Assembly: GCA_029550685.1 (NCBI GenBank)
Contig: JAKPGY010000184.1
Coordinates: 1 to 47,162 of the forward strand
Direction of reading: 5' to 3'
Length of the DNA stretch: 47,162 nt
Source of the DNA: Bacillota bacterium
GTDB taxonomy: Bacteria; Bacillota; Syntrophomonadia; Syntrophomonadales; Syntrophomonadaceae
Positions 27,155 to 35,768 of this stretch are shown here, in pieces; position 1 is the first letter of the stretch; the number at the start of each line of letters is the position of its first letter. Under the pieces are notes generated by a model, which saw only the letters and a list, made by a program, of their open reading frames with translations, had not been told where the DNA came from and searched no databases. A program made the translations under genes and the position numbers.

Positions 27155-27654
27155 TGCTCCTTCGCTCCTTTCGCCAGAATGATAGCTCCTACTACAGCGA
27201 CCAGCAGCAAAATGGCGGCCACCTCGAAAGCAATTACATAGTTCCCCAACACCAGTTCAGCAATCTGACCAAGCCGGTCGGCACCAGTGCTGGCTGCCTG
27301 TCCCGTAAAGTGGCTTTCCCGGATAGCAAACCCGATAAAAGCCGCAAACAGCAAGGCAATTAATCCTCCCCACCAGCGATTTACCTTGTGAGAGACATTG
27401 GTTTGATCAGGGTCCCGGTCCATAACCAGCATTATGGCGAATATGATCAGTACGGAAATGGCCCCGGCATACACCATAATCTGCACCAATCCCAGGAATT
27501 CAGCCTGCAGCTGAAAATACAAGCCTGCCACTCCTAAAAAGGACATAACCAGAGAAAGGGCGGCATGAACGATGTTAGTGAAGCTCACTACCCCTACGGC
27601 TCCCAGCAAAGTTATAAATCCCAGGATAATAAAAACGGCATCATTCATGTTCAT
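27151..27654 (-). CDS. nuoJ: NADH-quinone oxidoreductase subunit J
   Basis: A five-helix membrane subunit of complex I, 167 aa with the start used. AAFALV-like helices and the conserved AEFLGLVQIMVYAGAISVLIIFAIML segment (residues ~50-77) identify it. The frame is open to 27708, but AAGGAGG lies eight bases before the ATG at 27654. This start lies 14 bases inside the end of nuoI. Confidence 0.95.
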   Translation of the reverse strand: MNMNDAVFIILGFITLLGAVGVVSFTNIVHAALSLVMSFLGVAGLYFQLQAEFLGLVQIMVYAGAISVLIIFAIMLVMDRDPDQTNVSHKVNRWWGGLIALLFAAFIGFAIRESHFTGQAASTGADRLGQIAELVLGNYVIAFEVAAILLLVAVVGAIILAKGAKEQ

Positions 27655-28372
27655 GCTTCTCGCCTCCTTCCCCTTGACTCTGTCGCTGCTTTTTCTCTTT
27701 ATTAACAAAGGCCACTGCTACCTTGCGGGCCTTGTCCTGATCGTCCGCCATCAGCTCTACTATTTTTTCAGCTTTGCTGCGATCCGCCTGGATGATACCG
27801 GCTAGTATCTGGGCATCCTCTTCATTCTCCACATAGCGGCTCAGCACTTTGACCGGATTTTTGTCCAGGGCAGTCATCAAAGCCTCTATTTTCTTCTGCT
27901 TTTTAAGAGCCTCCTCGGGTAAACCCGGGGCGGGTTCATTGGCTTCCCCACTGTCAGAAGTACCGGCTGAGGGTGCCACCTGGTCCATCTCCGGGGGACG
28001 GTGGTAAACCTCCTTGATGTCTTCCCGGTTGTATTTCGACATTTCAAAATCATGGTTAAAATGCAGGCAGTGGCTCGGGCAATTCTCTACACACAGATTA
28101 CAGAACATACAGTACTGGTGATCTATGGTATATGAAATCAGTTTCTTTTTCTTGGTGTTCTCATCCCGGGCATCTTCCAGACTCAGCACATCATTGGGGC
28201 AAGTCTTGGTGCATATCCCGCAGGCAATGCACTTTTCAAACTCAATATATAGACGACCCCGGAAGCGCTCCTGCAGCTGGGGCATCTCCTCAGGATACTG
28301 GACAGTTATTTTTTTGGAGAAAAAATACTTGAGGGTAATGGCCATACCTTTCAATAAACCGGTTCCGTACAT
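27641..28372 (-). CDS. nuoI: NADH-quinone oxidoreductase subunit I with C-terminal tail
   Basis: The 2x[4Fe-4S] ferredoxin-like subunit of the connecting arm, passing electrons to NuoB. CIACGICTKTCP (48-59) and CMFCNLCVENCP (88-99) supply all eight cysteines. The ferredoxin part ends near residue 125. After an acidic, Pro-rich linker, a charged helical tail of about 85 residues follows, with two similar helices (ILAGIIQADRSKAEKIVELM and ADDQDKARKVAVAF). Typical NuoI proteins lack this, and at 243 aa this one is clearly long. GGAGG comes from the last codons of nuoH. Confidence 0.95.
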   Translation of the reverse strand: MYGTGLLKGMAITLKYFFSKKITVQYPEEMPQLQERFRGRLYIEFEKCIACGICTKTCPNDVLSLEDARDENTKKKKLISYTIDHQYCMFCNLCVENCPSHCLHFNHDFEMSKYNREDIKEVYHRPPEMDQVAPSAGTSDSGEANEPAPGLPEEALKKQKKIEALMTALDKNPVKVLSRYVENEEDAQILAGIIQADRSKAEKIVELMADDQDKARKVAVAFVNKEKKQRQSQGEGGEKHEHE

Positions 28373-28378
28373 CTGCTA

Positions 28379-29428
28379 TCACCCTCCTATCCCTTTGAAA
28401 ATATACAGTCCAAAACCAGTTGCCACGATGTTCACCAGAGTAACAGGGATTAACACTTTCCAGCTAAAAGCCATGAGATGGTCCATTCTGATACGCGGAA
28501 AAGTCCATTTGGCCCACATAAATATGAACATGACCAGATAAGTTTTAATAATGATCCACAACCAGGAAGGCAACCAAGGCCCCTGCCATCCTCCCAGGAA
28601 AATGGTGGATGCCAGAGCGGAAACCGCCACCAGATTGGTATATTCAGCCAAAAAGAATAAAGCATAACGCATACCGGTATATTCCGTATAAGCACCGGCG
28701 GTTAACTCCTGCTCAGCTTCCGGCATATCAAAAGGTCCCCGGTTTAGTTCCGCTGTAGCTGAGATTAGATAGGTCAGGAAGGCAATTGGCTGCAATATCA
28801 CAAACCAGAGGTTATCTTGGGCAGCTACTATATCTGACAAACGCAGTGATCCCGCGATCATTACTACGCCCATTAAGGATAAAGCTAGGGGAATTTCATA
28901 GCTGATCATCTGGGCTACGGAACGCATGGCTCCCAGCAGTGACCATTTGTTGTTAGATCCCCATCCTCCCATCAAGAGAGCAATGGTCGTCAGTGAACCC
29001 AGAGATATAAAGAAGAATAATCCCACATTTAGATCCACTACCTGCATATCCTTGCCCATGGGTAAGACAATATACAGCATTACCGATATGGTCATGAACA
29101 GTATCGGTGCGGTAAGAAAGATCCAGCGATCCGTTTTACTCGGTATAATGTCTTCCTTGGTCAATAGTTTGAGAGCATCAGCAATGGTCTGAAAAACACC
29201 AAAAGGTCCCAAACGGTTGGGGCCGGGGCGCTGCTGGATAAAACCGGATACTTTTCTTTCCAGCCAGATCAGAATGGTAATATTCACAAGAATAATACCC
29301 ACTATGCAAAGGAACTGGATCAACAACAAAATGGCATCAGCCCAGGCTAATGGTACCCCCAAGCTTTGCAGCCAGGCGATGAACCAGTCAGACAGATCCA
29401 CAAATAATGTTTCGATTTTCTGCATCAT
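28379..29428 (-). CDS. nuoH: NADH-quinone oxidoreductase subunit H
   Basis: The membrane subunit that joins the peripheral arm and forms the quinone-binding chamber, 349 aa with about eight or nine helices. Hallmarks: LIWLERKVSGFIQQRPGPNRLGPFG near residues 53-75, QTIADALKLLTKED near 80-93, and DMPEAEQELTAGAYTEYTGMRYALFFLAEY near 230-258. AGGAGAGG precedes the ATG; a second ATG is the next codon. Confidence 0.97.
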   Translation of the reverse strand: MMQKIETLFVDLSDWFIAWLQSLGVPLAWADAILLLIQFLCIVGIILVNITILIWLERKVSGFIQQRPGPNRLGPFGVFQTIADALKLLTKEDIIPSKTDRWIFLTAPILFMTISVMLYIVLPMGKDMQVVDLNVGLFFFISLGSLTTIALLMGGWGSNNKWSLLGAMRSVAQMISYEIPLALSLMGVVMIAGSLRLSDIVAAQDNLWFVILQPIAFLTYLISATAELNRGPFDMPEAEQELTAGAYTEYTGMRYALFFLAEYTNLVAVSALASTIFLGGWQGPWLPSWLWIIIKTYLVMFIFMWAKWTFPRIRMDHLMAFSWKVLIPVTLVNIVATGFGLYIFKGIGG

Positions 29429-29456
29429 AACCTCTCCTACTCCCTTAAACCTGGCC

Positions 29457-30557
29457 CTAGCGGTCTGCTTCTCCCAAGACCGGGTCCAAGGTGGCGATGT
29501 TAACTATAATGTCCTGCAGTAATCCCCCTCTGGAGACCAGAGGCAGAGCCATCAGATTCACAAAAGAAGGAGCCCGCACATGGAGCCGGTAGGGCTTTTC
29601 TCCGCCATCACTGACGATATAATAACCCAATTCACCTTTAGCTCCTTCGATTCTATGGTAGACAGACTTGCCCTTCTCCGGTTTAAGAACCCGGGGGACT
29701 TTAGCCTGTATTTCTCCCTCCGGCATTTGCTCGAGAGCCTGCTCAATAATGCGGCCGCTCTGAATGATTTCTTCATTACGTACCATTAAGCGGTCCCAAG
29801 CATCCCCCTTACTGCCCACCGGCACTTCAAAGTCAAAACGGTCGTAAATACCATAGGGTTCAGCTTTGCGAATATCATAATCAATACCACAGGCTCTAAG
29901 GTTAGGACCAGTTACTCCATAAGCAATCGCATCTTCGGCTGATAATTTTCCTATTCCTTTGAGGCGGGCCTGGAAAATCTCGTTGCCGTATAACAATCCC
30001 TGGTATTCCTTGATCATCTTCGGTATATCCCGCACAAAACTACGCACAGCCGGTATAAATTCAGCAGGCAAATCTTCCGCGATACCGCCAATACGCATAT
30101 AGGCAGCCAGCAGACGTTGTCCGCTGGTCATTTCGAACATGTCCATAATCCGCTCACGATCCCTCATGCAGTACAGCAGTCCGGTAGTAGCTCCCAGATC
30201 AATAGCCAAGCTGCCAATAAACAGCTGGTGGGAAGCGATACGGGACAGTTCACCCATGATTATGCGGATATACTCAGCCCGCTCCGGAACTTCAATACCC
30301 GCCAGTTTTTCCACAGTTTGTACATATCCTATTACAGGAAGATGAGTACCTAGATAATCCAACCGGGCAGTATAGGGAACAAACTGGGCATAGGTCCGGC
30401 TTTCGGCGATTTTTTCCACCGACCGGTGCACATAGCCCACGTGGGGTATAGCATCAAGTACTACTTCCCCATCTAATACAGCCTCTACATGCAGTCCCCC
30501 ATGAGCACTGGGATGCTGAGGTCCGATATTGATGGTTAGTCTTTCAGTTGACAGCAT
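29457..30557 (-). CDS. nuoD: NADH-quinone oxidoreductase subunit D
   Basis: The 49-kDa-type subunit, related to the large subunit of NiFe hydrogenases but without metal ligands, which lines the quinone site with NuoB. It is 366 aa, separate from NuoC. Diagnostic segments: INIGPQHPSAHGGLH near residues 9-22 (quinone-site His), HVGYVHRSVEKIAE near 39, IRIIMGELSRIASH near 97, and the C-terminal LDPVLGEADR. The ribosome site AAGGGG is provided by the nuoC end; the gap to nuoC is four bases. Confidence 0.97.
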   Translation of the reverse strand: MLSTERLTINIGPQHPSAHGGLHVEAVLDGEVVLDAIPHVGYVHRSVEKIAESRTYAQFVPYTARLDYLGTHLPVIGYVQTVEKLAGIEVPERAEYIRIIMGELSRIASHQLFIGSLAIDLGATTGLLYCMRDRERIMDMFEMTSGQRLLAAYMRIGGIAEDLPAEFIPAVRSFVRDIPKMIKEYQGLLYGNEIFQARLKGIGKLSAEDAIAYGVTGPNLRACGIDYDIRKAEPYGIYDRFDFEVPVGSKGDAWDRLMVRNEEIIQSGRIIEQALEQMPEGEIQAKVPRVLKPEKGKSVYHRIEGAKGELGYYIVSDGGEKPYRLHVRAPSFVNLMALPLVSRGGLLQDIIVNIATLDPVLGEADR

Positions 30558-30561
30558 TATC

Positions 30562-31002
30562 TCACCCCTTCATCGAGAAATCTTTGCGAAGGGGATGCCC
30601 TTCGAATTCGTCAGGAAGCAAAATTCGCTGCAGGTTGGGATGGCCTTCAAAGCGAATTCCCATCAGGTCAAAGACCTCCCGTTCCTGCCAGTCAGCTGTA
30701 GGCCATATCGCAACTGCTGATGGTGCCAGAGGCTGATCATGGTCAACATCTGCTTTAACCAGCAGTTTGCGATTACCAGGGATGGAATAAATATGGTAAA
30801 CCAGCTCAAAGCGATCCTGGAAATCTACGGCAGTAATATTAGCCAGGTAGTTGAACCCATGTTCATCACGCAGTTTTTGAAAAATTTCCGGCAGTATCTT
30901 ACAAGGTACCTTAACCCCTTCAAAGTATTGGTCCTCCAGTACCTCGATTTGATCGCCCCAGGTTTTGCTAATATCCTCAAAAACAGCTTGCTGTGTGCTC
31001 AT
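30562..31002 (-). CDS. nuoC: NADH-quinone oxidoreductase subunit C
   Basis: The 30-kDa-type peripheral-arm subunit, 146 aa. Family motifs: FELVYHIYSI near residue 65, and WPTADWQEREVFDLMGIRFEGHP near 98-120 with LLPDEFEGHPLRKDF near the C-terminus. The frame opens at an ATG (31011) overlapping the nuoB stop. That ATG abuts AGGAGA directly, whereas the ATG at 31002 lies eight bases away and is used. Confidence 0.95.
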   Translation of the reverse strand: MSTQQAVFEDISKTWGDQIEVLEDQYFEGVKVPCKILPEIFQKLRDEHGFNYLANITAVDFQDRFELVYHIYSIPGNRKLLVKADVDHDQPLAPSAVAIWPTADWQEREVFDLMGIRFEGHPNLQRILLPDEFEGHPLRKDFSMKG

Positions 31003-31007
31003 ACTAA

Positions 31008-31517
31008 TCATCTCCTGTGGGTATATTGGCCGGAGGCCACCTTTTTCTTAAGTTCCAAAAGCCCGTGAAACAGCGCTTCTGGTCGGGGAGGACAGCCGGG
31101 AACATAAACATCTACCGGAACCACCGTGTCACAACCAGGAAGTATACTGTAACCATCCTTGAAAGGTCCGCCGCTGGTAGCACAGTTACCCATGGCCAGA
31201 ACCCATTTAGGTTCCGGCATCTGGGCCCACACCCGTTCAAGGATGGGTTTCATTTTCAAAGTTACCGGACCGGCTACGATTATGAGATCAGCTTGCCGGG
31301 GAGAAGCCCGGAAAACTTCGTAGCCATAACGGGCGATATCAAAGCGGGCTGCACTGGCAGCTAACATCTCTATGGGGCAGCAGTTACAACCATAGTTCAA
31401 AGGCCAAAAAGACCAGGATCTTCCCCAATCCCACATCTTCTCCAGGGTTGTAACCAAAATATTATTCTTATGCAGGAGTTCAGTATCGTTAGTTACTTTA
31501 TTTAGGTCTACCGCCAT
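31008..31517 (-). CDS. nuoB: NADH-quinone oxidoreductase subunit B
   Basis: It carries cluster N2, the last Fe-S centre before quinone. 169 aa. Tandem cysteines in [14 protein letters not shown] (residues ~40-53), then [10 protein letters not shown] and GCPPRPEAL provide the ligands; an extra cysteine precedes the CC pair, so the motif reads GCNCC. The frame opens at 31538, but GGAGG lies within that part, ten bases before ATG 31517, which overlaps the nuoA end by ten bases. Confidence 0.96.
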   Translation of the reverse strand: MAVDLNKVTNDTELLHKNNILVTTLEKMWDWGRSWSFWPLNYGCNCCPIEMLAASAARFDIARYGYEVFRASPRQADLIIVAGPVTLKMKPILERVWAQMPEPKWVLAMGNCATSGGPFKDGYSILPGCDTVVPVDVYVPGCPPRPEALFHGLLELKKKVASGQYTHRR

Positions 31518-31873
31518 TCCAAAGCTCCCTCCTTCCATGCATACCAGAGTCCAATAACAAGAATGCCAATAAAGATCAGCATTTCAACAAAAGCAAATAA
31601 TCCTAACATTTGGAATTTAACCGCCCAGGGGAACAAGAACACTACTTCCACATCGAAAGCCAGGAATACCAGCGCATATAAGAAATAATTGGGTTTAAAT
31701 CTTATCCAAGTGGGACCGATAGTGTCCACACCGCATTCGTAGGGAACCAGTTTCTGGTCATCTGGGGTGGTCCTGGTTTTAGCTCGCAGCATCCAGGCCG
31801 CGACCATTGCTCCTACCGGGAAACATATAGTCAAAAGCAGAAATATACCTATGGTAGCGGAGTGTGATAACAT
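31508..31873 (-). CDS. nuoA: NADH-quinone oxidoreductase subunit A
   Basis: First gene of the operon: a three-helix membrane subunit of complex I, 121 aa. The conserved loop YECGVDTIG near residue 45 and [16 protein letters not shown] near 71-86 with its acidic residues are present. AAAGGAGG lies upstream of the ATG. On minus, a TATAAT lies at 31900-31905, which would give a leader of about 20 bases, but no clear -35 box is visible. Confidence 0.97.
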   Translation of the reverse strand: MLSHSATIGIFLLLTICFPVGAMVAAWMLRAKTRTTPDDQKLVPYECGVDTIGPTWIRFKPNYFLYALVFLAFDVEVVFLFPWAVKFQMLGLFAFVEMLIFIGILVIGLWYAWKEGALEWR

Positions 31874-32375
31874 CTCCTGCCGACCTCCTTTGCCATTAGA
31901 TTATATATCGCAGTGATGCACATTTCTCTGTTTATAATATGTGCCTGTTTAATAATAACAGATGGCAGGCCAACGGTGAATCCAGAAGGTATTGGCACTT
32001 TGTATAACCAATGGAAGGCTTTTCTCATGACTGCTACATCCCTTACACTATTTAATATGATGTATTATCTTTGTGATTGTTGTAACAAGTTCAATATACC
32101 TCATTTTCGTTGAAAATTGGGGCTTTTGACGTATTAAAAATAACTATGAGGGAATAAATAGTTCTTACACCCTGTGATAACTGATGTCTAATATCATCCC
32201 ATCATCATAGTAAATAAAAGCAAATCCTGTGAAAACCTAGGTTCCATTTTACCAGGACGGTCCGAAAGAATGCAAGGGGAAGACCCTTCACCAGCCTTCT
32301 CCAGACAGTTTTGTCACCTTTTCTATTTACTTCTCATACAATTGGATAGGAAATATGGTACAAAGGATTGATTAG
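31874..32375. other. Divergent intergenic region, nuo and LysM genes
   Basis: About 500 AT-rich bases without convincing coding content. A TATAAT on minus at 31900-31905 could be the nuo -10 box. Near the plus gene, TTGTCA (32311-32316) could be a -35 box, followed by CATACA or TACAAT at 18-20 bases, a weak fit. No riboswitch or operator was recognised. A 66-codon ORF at 31913-32113 has no ribosome site or recognisable product and is not annotated. Confidence 0.5.
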
Positions 32376-34355
32376 GTGCGCTCCCGAAAAGAGCCTCCAT
32401 ATCATTATTTCGGCAGCCGTATACTGCGGATAAAAATTCCTTATATGGAGGGTAACGACGTAAAAGTTTTACAGAGTCTTTTGCATCTATGCCCGCCAAC
32501 TATGATCTCCCAACCACCGCCGCTTGACGGGGTCTTTGGCCAGCAAACCCGTCAAGCTGTCAAACAGTTCCAGCGTTACTTTGGACTGCCAGCTAATGGG
32601 GTGGTGGATCAAGAGACTTATTATTACCTGGGTCATCGCATAGGAAGCTATGCTCACAATGAGCCGGTTTTTTCTTCACGCTTGTTAGGATGCGGGTCCC
32701 GGGGGCCAGATACGGCTGTTCTGCAAAATCGCCTGGCTGCTTTTCGACGCACTCAGCTAAACCGTCCAGCTAATGGCCGTTTTGGCCTCACAACCGAACA
32801 AGCTCTCCGTTCTTTTCAAAGTTGCTTTCCCGATCTAAAAGCGGATGGTATTGCCGGTCCAGAGGATTTTGACAAACTTATATGCTGGTGCCCGCTGGGG
32901 GGAAGAACCCTAAAAAAAGGGCGCCATGGTCTGGACACCTACTTTTTGCAGTACATCTTATACCAGCTTGGTTATTGTACCAAAACACCCAATGGTTTTT
33001 TTGACCAGCGTACAGAAAAAGCCTTGCTTCAGTTTCAGCAAGACGCAGGGATAGCTGCCGATGGAGTAGCGGGAAGCAACACTTACCTGGCCTTGGGTAC
33101 AGTTATGCCATTTCCCAATCACCGCTATTTTTACCGTGCAACAAGCCAAGACAATATCGCCCAGATAGCCAAGCTGTTTAACAAAGCCAGTGAAGATATT
33201 ATTAAAAGTAATCAACTGCCCGGTCCAGACTTTAGCATCGAGCCAGGACAACTGCTGATCATACCTCCTCCCCTAACCTTTCATCTAGCCATGAAAGGGG
33301 ACACTCTAGAAAGCATAGCCCAGCGGTATGCTATTCCAATTGCGGATATCAAGAAAGCCAATCCCTGGCACCCGCCGGGTACACTTTTACCCGGTGATAT
33401 GGTCGTTCTTCCCAGGCAACGCCAGGATTACCAGGGTTCGATAATATATCTGGAATACAAGAACCGGCAGGCTAAATTGGAACAGCTGCATCTGGAGGAC
33501 TTCCGCAGCACAAGTCTTTTTAGTGCCGAGGTCAGTTTTCCGGCTCAACTTTATATATCTCCGCATCACCGTAAAGCAGCCATCTTGGACGGTAGCCGCT
33601 GCGAACTGAAACTATATGACCGCTCCAGCAATATCAGCAGATCATTCCGTTTGGCTAATAAGGCCGAGCATTTGAACTGGTCCCCTGATAGTCATAAAAT
33701 AATCATCAATGGCAGTCTGGTTATCAGTTCAGCCAATGCTCAACCCCGTTTCAAACTGGAGGGCAGCATGGGACAATGGCTGGCCGACAGCCTGACTTTA
33801 GTGTACCGGCAAGGCCGGTACAACCTGCGCAAAGTGCACTGTGAAACTGGCCATGACCAGAAAGTCTTGTCCCTGCCTGGTGAAGATATTACCGGCTTTG
33901 CCGCCCATCCCGGCAGTCACCAGTTAGTGATATTTTCCCAACTGCCAGCAGACCGGAATACTCTTACTTACAGTTATAACCTGCTTACCGGAGAATTGAA
34001 GGAATTCAGCCGTAATGACCATAGTGCGGTCTGGTCAGAAGATGGAAATCTGTTGGCTCTCATAGCTCGAGAGTATTACGGTGATTTTTTCCCCTGGTTC
34101 TACCAAAGATTGCACCTTTATTCCCCAGCCTCCCTAGACCAGGAGCTAGATTTCCTCCACGGCAAGAGTCTCAAGATTTACCCGGGCTGTTTTTCTCCTG
34201 ATCATCAATATTATGTGCTGGCGCTGTCAATCCCAACGGCTTTCTTTTCCTTACCGGAACAGCCCAGCGATTTATTTATAAAACGCATTGGTTCCCGGAC
34301 TATAACGCAAATTACTCTTAATCAGAAGGTAAGCTATCCAGTGTGGGTAAACTGA
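32376..34355 (+). CDS. Peptidoglycan-binding/LysM protein with propeller-like end
   Basis: A 659-aa modular protein. Three PG_binding_1-type domains occupy about residues 20-90, 100-170 and 180-245 (DGVFGQQTRQAVKQFQRYFG, NGRFGLTTEQALRSFQ, NGFFDQRTEKALLQFQQDAG). Two LysM domains follow at ~255-305 and ~310-355. The C-terminal ~300 residues contain WSPDSHKI, WSEDGNLLAL and FSPDHQYYVLAL strands like TolB/PD40 beta-propeller blades. There is no signal peptide or membrane helix, although the binding modules suggest a cell-wall or spore-cortex target; it may be packaged in the spore or exported otherwise. GTG start with AAAGGA about nine bases upstream. Confidence 0.82.
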   Translation: MRSRKEPPYHYFGSRILRIKIPYMEGNDVKVLQSLLHLCPPTMISQPPPLDGVFGQQTRQAVKQFQRYFGLPANGVVDQETYYYLGHRIGSYAHNEPVFSSRLLGCGSRGPDTAVLQNRLAAFRRTQLNRPANGRFGLTTEQALRSFQSCFPDLKADGIAGPEDFDKLICWCPLGGRTLKKGRHGLDTYFLQYILYQLGYCTKTPNGFFDQRTEKALLQFQQDAGIAADGVAGSNTYLALGTVMPFPNHRYFYRATSQDNIAQIAKLFNKASEDIIKSNQLPGPDFSIEPGQLLIIPPPLTFHLAMKGDTLESIAQRYAIPIADIKKANPWHPPGTLLPGDMVVLPRQRQDYQGSIIYLEYKNRQAKLEQLHLEDFRSTSLFSAEVSFPAQLYISPHHRKAAILDGSRCELKLYDRSSNISRSFRLANKAEHLNWSPDSHKIIINGSLVISSANAQPRFKLEGSMGQWLADSLTLVYRQGRYNLRKVHCETGHDQKVLSLPGEDITGFAAHPGSHQLVIFSQLPADRNTLTYSYNLLTGELKEFSRNDHSAVWSEDGNLLALIAREYYGDFFPWFYQRLHLYSPASLDQELDFLHGKSLKIYPGCFSPDHQYYVLALSIPTAFFSLPEQPSDLFIKRIGSRTITQITLNQKVSYPVWVN

Positions 34356-34420
34356 GAATTAACGTTTCCAGGGCAAAAGTCTATACTTTTATTTAAGATG
34401 ATGATTTAGGAGGAAAATGT

Positions 34421-34930
34421 ATGAGTATACGGCAGGTTTTTTTTGACAGCGCGACAGAACTACTGACCCAGCTTCCTAAAGGAGCTTTTCTTTCCGTGCA
34501 GGCTAACGGTTTAGCCAATACTATGACCATCGGCTGGGGTTTAATGGGCTTTATGTGGAGAAAGCCCATCCTAATGGTAATGGTGAGATATTCCCGTTAC
34601 ACTTTCGAGCTGATGGAAGCCGCCGACACCTTTACGGTCAGCCTGCCCCGTGCAGGTAAATATAAAGAATTGCTGGCCCAGGCGGGCACACTGTCCGGGC
34701 GAGATATGGATAAGTTCAAGGAACTGAACATTCCGGTGGCGCAAGCACAGACAGTTGAAGGACCGGTTATTGACAATTGCGGGTTAATCCTGGAATGCCG
34801 CACGTTATACAAACAAGCCCTTAATCCCGATGACCTGGACTCTGAAATTCGTGCCAGTTTTTACGCTGATGAGGATTATCACATGCTCTATTTCGGAGAG
34901 GTCCTGGCCTGCTACTATAACGATAAATAA
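34421..34930 (+). CDS. Flavin-reductase-like FMN-binding protein
   Basis: A 169-aa protein of the flavin reductase/FMN-binding split-barrel family. GAFLSVQANGLANTMTIGWGLMGFMWRKP (residues ~22-50) is the FMN-phosphate-binding segment, and FTVSLPRAGKYKELLAQAGTLSGRDMDKF (~75-100) is typical of the family. Its redox partner is unknown. TAGGAGG precedes the ATG. It lies 65 bases after the LysM gene and may be co-transcribed, though no functional link is evident. A repeat-rich region follows. Confidence 0.85.
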   Translation: MSIRQVFFDSATELLTQLPKGAFLSVQANGLANTMTIGWGLMGFMWRKPILMVMVRYSRYTFELMEAADTFTVSLPRAGKYKELLAQAGTLSGRDMDKFKELNIPVAQAQTVEGPVIDNCGLILECRTLYKQALNPDDLDSEIRASFYADEDYHMLYFGEVLACYYNDK

Positions 34931-35011
34931 CACTATGCACCCACACAGCCTAAAAAGCGCACTCTTTTGGGGGCGCATGAGTAGTACTGGAAGGGCAAAG
35001 ACAAAGAGCAG

Positions 35012-35460
35012 TCTTTCGTGTCATTGCTGTGAAAACTGTCCTCGCGTTAGTGCAAAAGACAGCTGTACTGTCATCGCGAGCGCGTAGCGCGTGGCGATCT
35101 CTATGTCCACCTGCGCTAACCACGGCTTAGCAGTACTGTTAGCCGGGATGCAGGAGTATTAGCCGGCTCGCTCCGGGACCCCTCGCCTGCAACACACCGG
35201 CTTACTTCGGTGCGAAGCGGAAGCTTTAGCTTCCGACATAGGTAAGCCTCTTATATCGTCCGCAAGGAGTCCCGGTAGCGGAAACTTAAGTTTCCGCTAC
35301 TCAAGAGGGAGTTTTAGTGAGCGCCAGCGAACATAGGGTGTACTGGAGTGGCCTTCCGCTGGGAGGCTAAAGCCTCCCCTACGTCTGAGAGGGTATTTTC
35401 ATTCATCGTGGCCTGCACCACAGGTGATAATTGCGAGGAGCTATAGCGACGTCAATGTAC
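35012..35460. repeat. Dispersed repeat mosaic, copy 4
   Basis: About 450 non-coding bases of palindromic modules. 35070-35102: family-A hairpin with outer arms ATCGC/GCGAT and inner GCGC-gta-GCGC. 35167-35189: the CTCGCTCCGGGAC element. 35219-35234, 35280-35295 (inside a perfect 26-bp palindrome at 35275-35300) and 35362-35377: three 16-bp hairpins of one pattern. 35401-35432: the CATTCATCGTGGCCTG module seen at the kinase end. 34931-35011 holds nothing recognisable. Confidence 0.85.
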
Positions 35461-35547
35461 TTCAGGGAAGCAGGGGACTATCGCCTAATTCTTGTGGAGG
35501 TCGTGATGGCAAAACTATTTTACCTTTAGGAGGAAGTGTAACATAAA

Positions 35548-35697
35548 TTACTTCCTTCGACTGAGCCAGGTTATAAATTTGCTCACAGTTAGCATTTGCA
35601 CGGAATTGAAAGGTTGTGAATTTTTCAGCTTCAGTTCCAACTCTGGGCAACTGCACTGGTACTCTTTAACCAGATTTATTTGTTCTTGCTATATCAC
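35548..35697 (-). pseudogene. Short broken ORF of unknown origin
   Basis: AAAGGAG lies eight bases before a GTG, but the third codon is TAG. After it the same frame continues QEQINLVKEYQC, CPELELKLKNSQPF and VSKFITWLSRRK to a stop. It looks like coding sequence broken by a nonsense mutation. An overlapping 64-codon ORF in another frame (35462-35656) is the alternative. Neither is recognised. Low certainty. Confidence 0.3.
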
Positions 35698-35768
35698 GTT
35701 ATGGTCTCCTTTATATTTCCACTGGAAAAAAGATTCATTAGTACTGCATTTCTTGGTCTCACTACCAG

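Noticed and set aside
31913-32113. 66-codon plus-strand ORF in the nuo/LysM spacer
   Set aside because: No ribosome site, no recognisable product, and it would overlap the likely nuo promoter.
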